Positions 1 to 5,879 of a DNA stretch of 11,349 nucleotides are shown piece by piece (the first letter of the stretch is position 1; the number at the start of each line of letters is the position of its first letter). The stretch is taken from positions 1-11,349 of the forward strand of contig JAEZED010000192.1 of assembly GCA_023417885.1 (NCBI GenBank). Reading direction: 5' to 3'. The position numbers were made by a program, and so were the translations under genes. This DNA is from Planctomycetota bacterium (GTDB lineage Bacteria > Planctomycetota > Phycisphaerae > Tepidisphaerales > Tepidisphaeraceae). The notes beneath the pieces are model-generated. The model ran no database searches. It saw only the letters and a program-made list of their open reading frames with translations, and was not told where the DNA came from.

Positions 1-812
1 TCGTAAGGGATGGGGACGCTCTGCCCCATCCGTTCGTAGAGATCCTGGCGAAGCTGCTCGATTGACCGCTTGCGAAGCAACTGGCCCCGGTCGGCGATGG
101 AGATGTCGCCCGTCTGCTCGCTGACGACGATGACGACCGCGTCCGACTCCTGGCTCAGCCCGACGGCGGCACGGTGCCGGGAACCGAGTTCGCGCGGGAG
201 ATCGCCACTCTCGGCAAGGGGGAACTGGACGCCGGCGTAGGCGATGCGGTTGCCGCTGACGATCACGCCCAGGTCGTGCAGGGCGGTGTTGGGATGGAAG
301 ATGGTCTGTAGCAGGGCGCTGGAGACGTCGCCGTCGATCCGCGTGGCCTCCTCGGTGAAGCCGCCCAGGCCGACGTCACGCTCCAGGGCGATGAGCGCGC
401 CGATGCGCCGGCGGCTGAGCGTCGAACAGGCGTCCACGATCTGCTCGATCTCGTCGCCGGTCTGCTGCGACCCGCGGAACAGGCGGGTCTCGCCGAGCCG
501 CATGAGGGCCCGGCGCAGCTCCGGCTGGAAGACGATGATGATCGCGAAGGCGGCGTAGAACAGGAACTGGTCGAAGAGGATCTCGAGCCGCGAGAGGTCC
601 AGCACCGCGCCGAGCAGCCTGACGCCCAGGTAGAGCGTGATCAGCAGGAAGACGATCCCCTTCAGCAGGCGCGCGCCGCGGGTGCCCTGTAGGAACCGGA
701 TGACCCAGTAGACGACCGCCCCGATGACCAGAAGCTCCAGCACCACCTGCCAGAGCGGGACGCTCTTCAAGGCGGTGAGGAAGTTGTTGAGGTCCAGGAA
801 CTCGTCAAGCAT
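1..812 (-). CDS. cdaA: Diadenylate cyclase CdaA (DisA_N/DAC domain), 3' end cut off by window
   Basis: Membrane-bound diadenylate cyclase, which condenses two ATP into the second messenger cyclic di-AMP. 270 codons are visible and the reading frame is still open at base 1. The N-terminus has three hydrophobic segments (about residues 22-41, 50-70 and 80-96), as in CdaA/DacA. The DAC domain follows: GALIALER at 138-145, an IFHPNTALHD stretch at 171-180, and GSRHRAAVGLS at 210-220, which holds the conserved RHR motif (212-214). VVSEQTG further on also fits the family. Oddity: the catalytic DGA motif reads D180-L181-G182, so the Asp is kept but Gly-Ala is replaced. The ATG at 812 is preceded by GGGGTGAG, a usable ribosome binding site. 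It lies 130 bp downstream of folP on the same strand, so co-transcription is likely. The family call is firm; whether the enzyme is active is not shown. Confidence 0.93.
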   Translation of the reverse strand, partial: MLDEFLDLNNFLTALKSVPLWQVVLELLVIGAVVYWVIRFLQGTRGARLLKGIVFLLITLYLGVRLLGAVLDLSRLEILFDQFLFYAAFAIIIVFQPELRRALMRLGETRLFRGSQQTGDEIEQIVDACSTLSRRRIGALIALERDVGLGGFTEEATRIDGDVSSALLQTIFHPNTALHDLGVIVSGNRIAYAGVQFPLAESGDLPRELGSRHRAAVGLSQESDAVVIVVSEQTGDISIADRGQLLRKRSIEQLRQDLYERMGQSVPIPY

Positions 813-861
813 TGGTGGCGCTCACCCCGATCCGGCCGTTCCCTAGCGTAGCGGCGTTCAT
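805..861 (-). other. Possible 18-codon leader ORF overlapping the cdaA start
   Basis: On the minus strand an ATG at 861 opens an 18-codon frame whose TGA (807-805) lies inside the first codons of cdaA, giving an ATGCTTGA-type overlap. A purine-rich GGCGGGGTGA sits directly before the ATG. The peptide (MNAATLGNGRIGVSATNA) has no recognisable feature. The arrangement could couple translation to cdaA, but short open frames are common by chance and the cdaA start has its own ribosome binding site. Confidence 0.15.
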
Positions 862-942
862 TCACCCCGCCAAATAGATGTCCTTGGCGAATGCCACGGG
901 CACCGCCGGCCTTCCAAGTCTCCAATCCGGCGCGCCGATCGG

Positions 943-1794
943 CTAAAGACGCTCCTCCGCCGGAGGAAAGCGGATCGCCTGCACCATCTCGACGACCTGG
1001 CGCATCTCCCGCACATCATGGACACGCACCGCCGCCGCGCCGTTTGCAACACCCCAGGCGACGGTGGCCGCGGTTCCGAAGACCCGGCGAGCCGGCTCTG
1101 GCTCGCCGGTGATCGTGCCGATGAATCGCTTGCGACTCGTGCCCAACAGGATCGGGAAGCCGTGGCTCGCCAGGCGCGGTAGCGCCTTCAGCAGCAGCAG
1201 ATTGTGACGCGCGGTCTTGCCGAAGCCGATGCCCGGATCCAGCAGGATGCGCTGCCGGCCCACCCCCGCCTCCCCGATCGCCGCGGCGCGCGCCAGCAGG
1301 TAGGACTCGACCTCCGCGACCACATCGGCGTACCGGGGATCTGCCTGCATGGTTCGCGGCCGACCCAGCATGTGCATCAGCACCACCCCGCGCGCCTCGG
1401 CCATGGCGGCGGGCATCTCCGGATCGTCGGTGCCGGCGGAGATGTCGTTGATAATTCCAGCCCCCGCCGCCAAGGCGGCGCGGGCGACCGCGGACTGAGT
1501 GGTGTCGATGCTGAGGATGACCGGCTCGTCCTGCAGGGCCTCGATGACTGGGATCACGCGATCGATCTGCTCCTGCTCGGGTACCGGCAGGCTCCCCGGG
1601 CGGGTCGACTCACCTCCGATGTCGATCCAGTCCGCCCCGTCGGCAATGAGCTGTCGGGCGTGCGCGATCGCCTCCTCGCGCCTGAGGTGCAGCCCGCCGT
1701 CGCTGAAGCTGTCCGGCGTGACGTTCAGGACGCCGACGATCAGCGGCCGGCGTGCGGCGTCGCCTAACCAGGTTTGAAGTTGCTCCGGCGTCAT
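943..1794 (-). CDS. folP: Dihydropteroate synthase
   Basis: Cytoplasmic enzyme that joins 6-hydroxymethyl-7,8-dihydropterin pyrophosphate to p-aminobenzoate in folate synthesis; it is the target of sulfonamides. The 283-residue protein has every landmark of the TIM-barrel family: NVTPDSFSDGG (24-34), DIGGESTRPGS (58-68), SIDT (95-98), IND (116-118), LMHMLG (139-144), DPGIGFGK (186-193), SRKRFIG (220-226) and RVHD (257-260). Length is typical. The ATG at 1794 is preferred because the family motif begins soon after it. A TTG three codons upstream (1803) is the only other in-frame start before a stop at 1897-1899, and neither has a strong ribosome binding site. It is first in a minus-strand pair with cdaA and is divergent from the small gene at 2036. 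Confidence 0.96.
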   Translation of the reverse strand: MTPEQLQTWLGDAARRPLIVGVLNVTPDSFSDGGLHLRREEAIAHARQLIADGADWIDIGGESTRPGSLPVPEQEQIDRVIPVIEALQDEPVILSIDTTQSAVARAALAAGAGIINDISAGTDDPEMPAAMAEARGVVLMHMLGRPRTMQADPRYADVVAEVESYLLARAAAIGEAGVGRQRILLDPGIGFGKTARHNLLLLKALPRLASHGFPILLGTSRKRFIGTITGEPEPARRVFGTAATVAWGVANGAAAVRVHDVREMRQVVEMVQAIRFPPAEERL

Positions 1795-1838
1795 CCCGTG
1801 CAACTCTAGCTTCGGATGCGCGTCTATGGACGTGTGAT

Positions 1839-1877
1839 GCCGGCGCGAGATCGCCCCCGCTCGGGGGAGTCGCCGGC
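1839..1877. repeat. Inverted repeat in the folP upstream region
   Basis: GCCGGCG (1839-1845) pairs with CGCCGGC (1871-1877), enclosing a second stem CCCCC-GCTC-GGGGG (1855-1865). The structure starts about 45 bases upstream of the folP ATG and would lie in the 5' leader if transcription starts further upstream. Role unknown: operator, leader structure or a by-product of high GC. No T-run follows on either strand, so an intrinsic terminator is unlikely. Confidence 0.35.
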
Positions 1878-1899
1878 AACGCGGTCCACATCGCGGTCA

Positions 1900-1916
1900 G
1901 GTGCCCGGTCGGCACC
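1900..1916. repeat. Short inverted repeat between folP and the first small gene
   Basis: GGTGCC (1900-1905) and GGCACC (1911-1916) form a perfect 6-bp dyad with a 5-base spacer in the divergent region 1795-2035. It could be an operator or a small hairpin. There is no T-tract next to it. Nothing else in the divergent region is recognisable apart from this, the dyad at 1839-1877 and the one at 2001-2017. Confidence 0.2.
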
Positions 1917-2000
1917 CATGCAGCGCAGCCGTTCGAGGACGAGCGGCCGGGAAGGCCAGTGCGCGCCTGGGCAAGCCGTCGGGGAGACAAGGAACGTTCA

Positions 2001-2017
2001 GCCGCGCTAGGCGCGGC
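2001..2017. repeat. Tight GC-rich hairpin just upstream of the first small gene
   Basis: GCCGCGC (2001-2007) and GCGCGGC (2011-2017) are perfect complements around a 3-base TAG loop. The hairpin ends 7 bases before the GGAGGT ribosome binding site of the gene at 2036, so in an mRNA it could affect translation start. No T-run follows, so termination is unlikely. Confidence 0.25.
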
Positions 2018-2035
2018 GCCTGACGGAGGTGGAGC

Positions 2036-2281
2036 ATGTGGCGCGAACTGACATTCTGGTCGATGATGCTGGCGGGCGTGGCGGGCCTGTTCATCTGGTC
2101 AACCGACCTCCAATTCGCTCACCGGTTCGCGGATCATCCGCCGCTGCTCTCGGAGATGCCGTCCAAGCCCGGTGAGCCGCTGAAGCTCGTTTCCCCCGAG
2201 CTGATCCCGAGAATGGAGGCGGAGCCGCAGCGCCCGATCTACGGCGCGGTGGAAACGGAGGTCGTCGCCCCGAGCGCCTGA
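2036..2281 (+). CDS. Unrecognised 81-residue single-pass membrane protein
   Basis: I do not recognise this protein. It has an excellent ribosome binding site, GGAGGT at 2025-2030, five bases before the ATG. Codons are GC-ending like those of the neighbours, so it is probably a real gene. The N-terminus carries one hydrophobic segment (about residues 7-21, rich in Met, Gly, Val, Ala and Leu, flanked by Trp). A hydrophilic Pro- and Glu-rich tail with no cysteine follows. There is no lipobox. The likely topology is a single N-terminal anchor with a soluble tail, side unknown. It is divergent from folP. The second small gene begins 144 bp downstream and has a similar plan (aromatic N-terminal anchor, charged tail), but I see no clear sequence homology between them. 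Confidence 0.6.
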   Translation: MWRELTFWSMMLAGVAGLFIWSTDLQFAHRFADHPPLLSEMPSKPGEPLKLVSPELIPRMEAEPQRPIYGAVETEVVAPSA

Positions 2282-2303
2282 AGGGCATTTGCATCGCGAC
2301 CAT

Positions 2304-2320
2304 GCGCCGCCTGGTGGCGC
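2304..2320. repeat. Dyad upstream of the sigma-54 promoter (possible activator site)
   Basis: The 17-bp element has arms GCGCCGCC and GGTGGCGC around a central T, symmetric except for one G-T position. Its centre (about 2312) lies near -88 relative to the start site expected from the sigma-54 promoter at 2375-2390. That is a usual distance for an enhancer-binding protein, but the operator role is inferred from position only, and GC-rich DNA makes such dyads common. Confidence 0.25.
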
Positions 2321-2336
2321 CCCAAGACTTCCCGCC

Positions 2337-2363
2337 GCCCGCCGGAATCCGCTTCCGGCGGGC
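2337..2363. repeat. Perfect 11-bp inverted repeat between the two small genes
   Basis: GCCCGCCGGAA (2337-2347) and TTCCGGCGGGC (2353-2363) are exact complements with loop TCCGC. As RNA this is a very stable hairpin 55 bases after the stop of the first small gene, so it could mark its 3' end. GTGGTCGTA follows rather than a T-run, which weakens the terminator reading. It ends 11 bases before the sigma-54 promoter, so it could instead be a regulator-binding dyad. Confidence 0.45.
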
Positions 2364-2374
2364 GTGGTCGTATC

Positions 2375-2390
2375 TGGCACGACTTTCGCT
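2375..2390 (+). promoter_or_regulatory. Near-consensus sigma-54 (RpoN) promoter
   Basis: The 16 bases TGGCACGACTTTCGCT match the sigma-54 consensus TGGCACG-N4-TTGCW with one mismatch (C for the first-block-adjacent T of TTGC). The invariant GG (2376-2377) and GC (2388-2389) are separated by exactly ten bases. Transcription would start near 2400, about 25 bases before the ATG at 2426, leaving room for the GGAAGG ribosome binding site at 2411-2416. Other TGGCAC occurrences in the window lack the correct GC spacing. A sigma-54 promoter implies control by an ATP-driven enhancer-binding activator, which is not encoded here. Confidence 0.65.
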
Positions 2391-2425
2391 CATAGCCGGG
2401 TGCGCCCGAAGGAAGGTCTAATCGA

Positions 2426-2698
2426 ATGGTCAGGAGCGTTCTATTCTGGATGGCGCTCTGCCTCACGCTCTGCCTGTTCTGGCACTTTGCTCAGTTCGCG
2501 TCCAGCCTGGGAGAGCCCAACCCGGAACACGCCGCGCAGGGTGCGGTCATAGTTTCGGAAGAGGCGGGCGATGCAGTTCCCTACGTCGTCACGCGCGACG
2601 CATCGTGGCGCGCCTGCGACCACGCACCGGACGACTGCGCACAGGCCGACTGCGGCCGGGCGTCAGATTGGCGCTCGCGCCTGTCGAGGCTCCAATGA
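2426..2698 (+). CDS. Unrecognised 90-residue membrane protein behind a sigma-54 promoter
   Basis: I do not recognise this protein. One hydrophobic segment (about residues 4-25, with Phe, Trp, Leu and two Cys) lies at the N-terminus. It is followed by an acidic stretch and then a C-terminal part with three spaced cysteines (about residues 64, 71 and 76) and a basic end. The segment could be an anchor or an uncleaved signal. No classic lipobox is seen. GGAAGG at 2411-2416 is a fair ribosome binding site, nine bases from the ATG. Codon choice is convincing for roughly the first 60 codons and less so afterwards, so the true end could differ if there is a frameshift. The sigma-54 promoter upstream and a strong terminator 36 bases after the stop support an independent transcription unit. 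Confidence 0.5.
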   Translation: MVRSVLFWMALCLTLCLFWHFAQFASSLGEPNPEHAAQGAVIVSEEAGDAVPYVVTRDASWRACDHAPDDCAQADCGRASDWRSRLSRLQ

Positions 2699-2733
2699 CT
2701 CCATCGCGTCGGTGGAAAGGCTGGTGGGAAAGG

Positions 2734-2790
2734 CGAGCGTCCCGGGCGGCATGTTGCTACCCGGGACGCTCGTTTGTCGTTGTTCTCTTG
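2734..2790 (+). terminator. Strong intrinsic terminator after the small genes, possibly bidirectional
   Basis: CGAGCGTCCCGGG (2734-2746) and CCCGGGACGCTCG (2760-2772) form a perfect 13-bp stem with a 13-base loop. On the plus strand a T-rich stretch (TTTGTCGTTGTTCTCTT) follows directly, as in a rho-independent terminator. It lies between convergent genes. Read on the minus strand it also comes just after the GNAT stop and is followed by CCTTTCCC, so it may serve both transcripts. Confidence 0.8.
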
Positions 2791-2801
2791 AGCCGCTCCG
2801 A

Positions 2802-3260
2802 TCACTCCACGGGATCGATCAGCTGCTTCTCGAAGACGATCATGTTGTCGGCCCGGTCGCCCTCGTAGCGGATGCCGATGACGTCGAAGCCGGCGCTGAT
2901 CGCAAGCTGCATCCACTCGCGCTGGCGATTGTTCGCTTCGCCGCGGATCGCTTCGTACCCATGCTCCTTGGCCCAGGAGTGCTCCGCCTCCATGAGCTGG
3001 CGGCCGATCCCGGCGCGGCGGAAGTCGGGATGCACGGCGCCGATCCAGTGACGGAACAGACCCGGACGATCCTCGTAGCCGACCCACATGCCCACGGGGC
3101 GCTCATCGACGCGCGCGATGAGCACGAGCGTGTTGTAATGCCCCAGCAGGCACCGCTTGAAATAGGCGATGTCCTGCTTGGGACGAAACACCTCGTTGTA
3201 GACGCTGACTGCCTCGGGCAGCAACGGTTCGTCCGCGATGATGATCTCGGCTTGGGCCAA
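2802..3260 (-). CDS. GNAT-family N-acetyltransferase
   Basis: A 152-residue single-domain protein of the Gcn5-related N-acetyltransferase fold, which moves an acetyl group from acetyl-CoA to an amine on an unknown substrate. The acetyl-CoA pyrophosphate-binding motif A is clear: a strand IGAVHPDF (73-80) followed by RRAGIG (81-86, the Arg/Gln-x-x-Gly-x-Gly signature) and a helix. A later segment, NRQREWMQLAISAGF (111-125), matches the usual C-terminal part of the fold. It begins with TTG: the TTG at 3260 is seven bases after a strong GGAGGA, while the next in-frame Met is residue 58, inside the fold. It has its own candidate promoter and a shared terminator, so it looks monocistronic. No signal peptide; cytoplasmic. 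The substrate cannot be read from the sequence. Confidence 0.88.
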   Translation of the reverse strand: MAQAEIIIADEPLLPEAVSVYNEVFRPKQDIAYFKRCLLGHYNTLVLIARVDERPVGMWVGYEDRPGLFRHWIGAVHPDFRRAGIGRQLMEAEHSWAKEHGYEAIRGEANNRQREWMQLAISAGFDVIGIRYEGDRADNMIVFEKQLIDPVE

Positions 3261-3278
3261 CGTGTTTCCTCCGCCTGT

Positions 3279-3284
3279 ATTGTA
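3279..3284 (-). promoter_or_regulatory. Candidate -10 element for the GNAT gene
   Basis: On the minus strand TACAAT (five of six to TATAAT) lies 18 bases before the TTG start, just upstream of the GGAGGA ribosome binding site. No good -35 hexamer is found at 17 bp. The leader would be only about a dozen bases. This is weak evidence, supported mainly by the AT content in GC-rich surroundings and by the terminator-like hairpin (3343-3368) separating the gene from ftsH. Confidence 0.3.
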
Positions 3285-3342
3285 CGTTTCGCCCCCGCCT
3301 TGCGTTCGCGCAGCGACAACGGGAGAAAGCGTTCAAACCAGA

Positions 3343-3368
3343 AGGCACGGGAAGCAACTCCCGTGCCT
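3343..3368 (-). terminator. Hairpin after ftsH, probable terminator
   Basis: AGGCACGGGA (3343-3352) and TCCCGTGCCT (3359-3368) form a perfect 10-bp stem with a 6-base loop, 84 bases after the ftsH stop in the direction of transcription. On the minus strand it is followed by TCTGGTTTG, only a poor T-tract, so termination may be partial and some ftsH transcripts could run into the GNAT gene. Confidence 0.55.
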
Positions 3369-3452
3369 CGGTCGTTTCACCCGTCGCGCCGCCAGGACCG
3401 GCGCGGGTCTGGATAAATCAGAATGGCGTGCCGCGCGGTAAATCCGTCACGA

Positions 3453-5537
3453 TCATCCCGGCGCGGGCAGCGGACCACCGCCCAACTGGACGTCCGGCTG
3501 GTTCGGGTCGGTGCCGGGCGCGATCACCGTCTTGCGCTCCGGCGTGCGCTGCTTCTCCTGCTCGAGCAGGTCCGAAACCGTCGGACGCGTGAGCTTGTCG
3601 CCGCGCATGATCCGATCCATGTCCTCGGCGTCGAGCGTCTCGTACTTGATCAGCGCCCGGGCCACCGCCTCGACCTTCTCGCGGTTGGCCTCTAGGAGCA
3701 GCTTGGTCACTTCGTAAAGCTCGTCGATCAGCTTCTTCACCTCTTCGTCGATCACGCGCTGGGTCTCCTCGGAGTACTCGCGCGCTCCGCCGAGATCGAA
3801 GAACCCCGAGCGGTTGTCGTCCTCCCCGTAGAAGACGAACCCGAGCTTGTCGTTCATCCCCCACTCCGTGATCATCTTCCGCGCCACGCTCGTGGCCTGC
3901 CGGATGTCCCCGTAGGCGCCGCTGTTGACGTCGCCGGTGAACATCTCCTCGGCGATCCGGCCGCCGAAGCAGACCTTGATGAACGCGAGGCACCACTTGC
4001 GGCTCATGTTGTAGCGGTCCTTCTCCGGCAGGCTCATCGTCGCGCCGCCGTACGGGCCGCGCGGGATGATCGTTACCTTGTGGATCGGATCCGCATCCTC
4101 CTCGAGCCACTGGACCACCGCGTGGCCCGCCTCGTGGTAAGCCGTCGCCTTCTTTTCCTTCTCGTCGATCACGCGGCTCTTGCGGGCGCGGCCGAACCGC
4201 ACCTTATCGCGTGCTTCCTCCAGGTCCTCCTGCTCGATGTAATCCTTCTCTGCCAGCGTGGCCATGAGTGCGGCTTCGTTGATGCAGGCGGCGAGGTCGG
4301 CGCCGCTGAAGCCGGGCGTGGCACGAGCGAGACGGGACAGGTCAATGTCCGGCCCGAGCTTCACCTTCCGGGCATGCACCTTCAAAATTTCCATTCGCCC
4401 CTTAACGTCCGGCAGGGGCACCTGCACCTGGCGGTCGAAGCGCCCCGGACGCGTGAGTGCCGGGTCCAGCACGTCCACCCGGTTCGTGCTGGCGATGACG
4501 ATCACCTGGTCGTTCGTCTCGAAGCCGTCCATCTCGACGAGAATCGCGTTGAGCGTCTGCTCGCGCTCGTCATGCCCGCCGCTGCTGAAACCGCTGCCGC
4601 GGCGCCGGCCGACGGCGTCGATCTCGTCCAGGAAGATGATGCAGGGGCTGTTTTCCTTGGCCTGCTTGAACAGGTCGCGCACGCGGCTGGCGCCGACGCC
4701 CACGAACATCTCCACGAAGTCCGAGCCACTGATGCTGAAGAACGGCGCGTCCGCCTCGCCTGCGATCGCCTTGGCCAGCAGCGTCTTGCCCGTACCCGGA
4801 GGGCCGACGAGCAGGCAGCCGCGCGGAATCCGCCCGCCCAGCCGCTGGAACTTCTTCGGGTTCTTCAGGAACTCGACGATCTCCGAGACCTCGTCCTTGG
4901 CCTCCTCCACGCCCGCCACGTCGTCGAACGTGACATTCGTGTGCTCCTTACTCGTGATCCGGTGCCGCGAGCGGCCGAAGCTGCCCAGCATCCCCCCGGC
5001 TCCGCCCCCGGCGCGCAACTGCCGGATCAGGAAGAACCAGATGAACGCGAAGATCAGGATCCACGGGATCAGCGGAAGGAGGTAGACGATCCACCCGCTG
5101 GTGTTCTCGGCGTCGACGATCGTTCCGCCGCCCGCCTCAAGAATGTCCCGAAGCAGGTTGTAGTCCGAGGCCATGCCCGCCGGCACCTGCGTCTTGAACC
5201 GCTCGATCGAGTTGGCCGCCTGCGGCTCCTTCACCGGCTCCCGGAACTCGCCGAAGAGCTCGGCCCCGTTGATCGTCACCCGCCGGACGTTGCTGCGCCC
5301 ACCTTCCTCCGCCTGGGTCGTCAACTGCTCCCAGAACGTGGTGTAGGAGACGCGGTGGTAGTGATCCGTCTGCTGGTTGATCACGAAGATCACCAGCACG
5401 GCAACCGCGGCGAGGATGAACCACCCCATGAGGCTGCGCCGGAAGCCGAGGCCTCCGTTTGGCCCACCGGGACGGTTGCCGCCCGGGCCCTGCCCGCCCG
5501 GCTTGTTCGAATTCGGTCGGTTCGACTCGTCAGGCAT
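3453..5537 (-). CDS. ftsH: ATP-dependent zinc metalloprotease FtsH
   Basis: Inner-membrane AAA+ protease that extracts and degrades membrane and short-lived cytoplasmic proteins as a hexamer. In the 694 residues: an unusual Gly/Pro/Asn-rich cytoplasmic tail (1-30); TM1 (about 36-54); an extracytoplasmic domain (about 55-147); TM2 (about 149-172); the AAA+ ATPase with Walker A GPPGTGKT (245-252), pore motif MFVG (277-280), Walker B IIFLDE (300-305) and an SRH region around RPGRFDR (363-369); and the peptidase with zinc motif HEAGH (468-472) and a likely third ligand D544 in GAYGD. All catalytic residues are present. A Pro-rich end follows residue 670. Length is slightly above the usual 610-650 because of the tails. 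ATG at 5537 with AGGA nine bases upstream. It is not tightly linked to lptE (342-bp gap) and probably has its own promoter. Confidence 0.98.
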   Translation of the reverse strand: MPDESNRPNSNKPGGQGPGGNRPGGPNGGLGFRRSLMGWFILAAVAVLVIFVINQQTDHYHRVSYTTFWEQLTTQAEEGGRSNVRRVTINGAELFGEFREPVKEPQAANSIERFKTQVPAGMASDYNLLRDILEAGGGTIVDAENTSGWIVYLLPLIPWILIFAFIWFFLIRQLRAGGGAGGMLGSFGRSRHRITSKEHTNVTFDDVAGVEEAKDEVSEIVEFLKNPKKFQRLGGRIPRGCLLVGPPGTGKTLLAKAIAGEADAPFFSISGSDFVEMFVGVGASRVRDLFKQAKENSPCIIFLDEIDAVGRRRGSGFSSGGHDEREQTLNAILVEMDGFETNDQVIVIASTNRVDVLDPALTRPGRFDRQVQVPLPDVKGRMEILKVHARKVKLGPDIDLSRLARATPGFSGADLAACINEAALMATLAEKDYIEQEDLEEARDKVRFGRARKSRVIDEKEKKATAYHEAGHAVVQWLEEDADPIHKVTIIPRGPYGGATMSLPEKDRYNMSRKWCLAFIKVCFGGRIAEEMFTGDVNSGAYGDIRQATSVARKMITEWGMNDKLGFVFYGEDDNRSGFFDLGGAREYSEETQRVIDEEVKKLIDELYEVTKLLLEANREKVEAVARALIKYETLDAEDMDRIMRGDKLTRPTVSDLLEQEKQRTPERKTVIAPGTDPNQPDVQLGGGPLPAPG

Positions 5538-5879
5538 GATGGCATCCTGTACTCACCGCCCGGTCCGGCCGGCCCTTGGGAGCCGTCCGCTCATTTCCGA
5601 GCGGTCGCCGGAGGTCTTCGCAGGATTCGCGGGCTCGGGCGCGGGCGAGATCGCCGGTGCACTTGCCTCTGGAGCCTGCCGTTGCCGGCAAAACAATCCA
5701 ATCATACGTCATACAGATAAGGCGATCCATGTTTGCCGGACGCGCTCCGGCCCGCCTCATCGCCACGCGCGGCGAGGGCCCGTCGCCCGTCCGCGTAATG
5801 ACTCTTACGTTCAGCCTTCCCTCCGGGTTTTTGAACCCACGAACCCGACCAGGCCCGCCTGGGCCCTCTTCCGGCGAGG
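5538..5879. other. 342-bp stretch without a supported gene (ftsH upstream region)
   Basis: I find no convincing gene here on either strand. It holds an AT-rich island (about 5690-5735) in otherwise GC-rich DNA, a TTGCCGGCAA palindrome near 5684-5693, and small dyads CCAGG-CCCG-CCTGG (5849-5862) and GGGTT-TTTG-AACCC (5825-5838) just after the lptE stop. None of the dyads has a T-run on the minus strand, so no clear terminator for lptE is seen. The most likely content is the ftsH promoter and a 5' leader of about 150 bases. Confidence 0.4.
5701..5729 (-). promoter_or_regulatory. ftsH: Candidate sigma-70-type promoter for ftsH
   Basis: On the minus strand TATGAT (5706-5701; five of six to TATAAT) is preceded at 17 bp by TGGATC (5729-5724; three of six to TTGACA). 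It lies in the only AT-rich patch of the gap between lptE and ftsH and would give a leader of about 155 bases. The -35 match is poor, and sigma-70 consensus may not hold well in this phylum. Confidence 0.3.

Noticed and set aside
1910..1924. Possible second sigma-54 site (CGGCACCCATGCAGC) upstream of the first small gene
   Set aside because: GG-N10-GC spacing is right but several consensus bases are wrong and it lies more than 100 bases before the ATG; too weak to claim.
2571..3416. Plus-strand open frame (281 codons) opposite the GNAT gene
   Set aside because: Antisense to a GNAT protein with a clear acetyl-CoA motif and good ribosome binding site; also runs through the terminator hairpin at 2734-2790.
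4080..5720. Long plus-strand open frame (546 codons) opposite ftsH
   Set aside because: It is antisense to an unambiguous ftsH; its Arg/His/Leu/Pro-rich composition is what the opposite strand of GC-rich coding DNA gives, and it shows no domain.
5825..5862. Intrinsic terminator after lptE
   Set aside because: Two short dyads are present, but neither has a T-run in the minus-strand direction.
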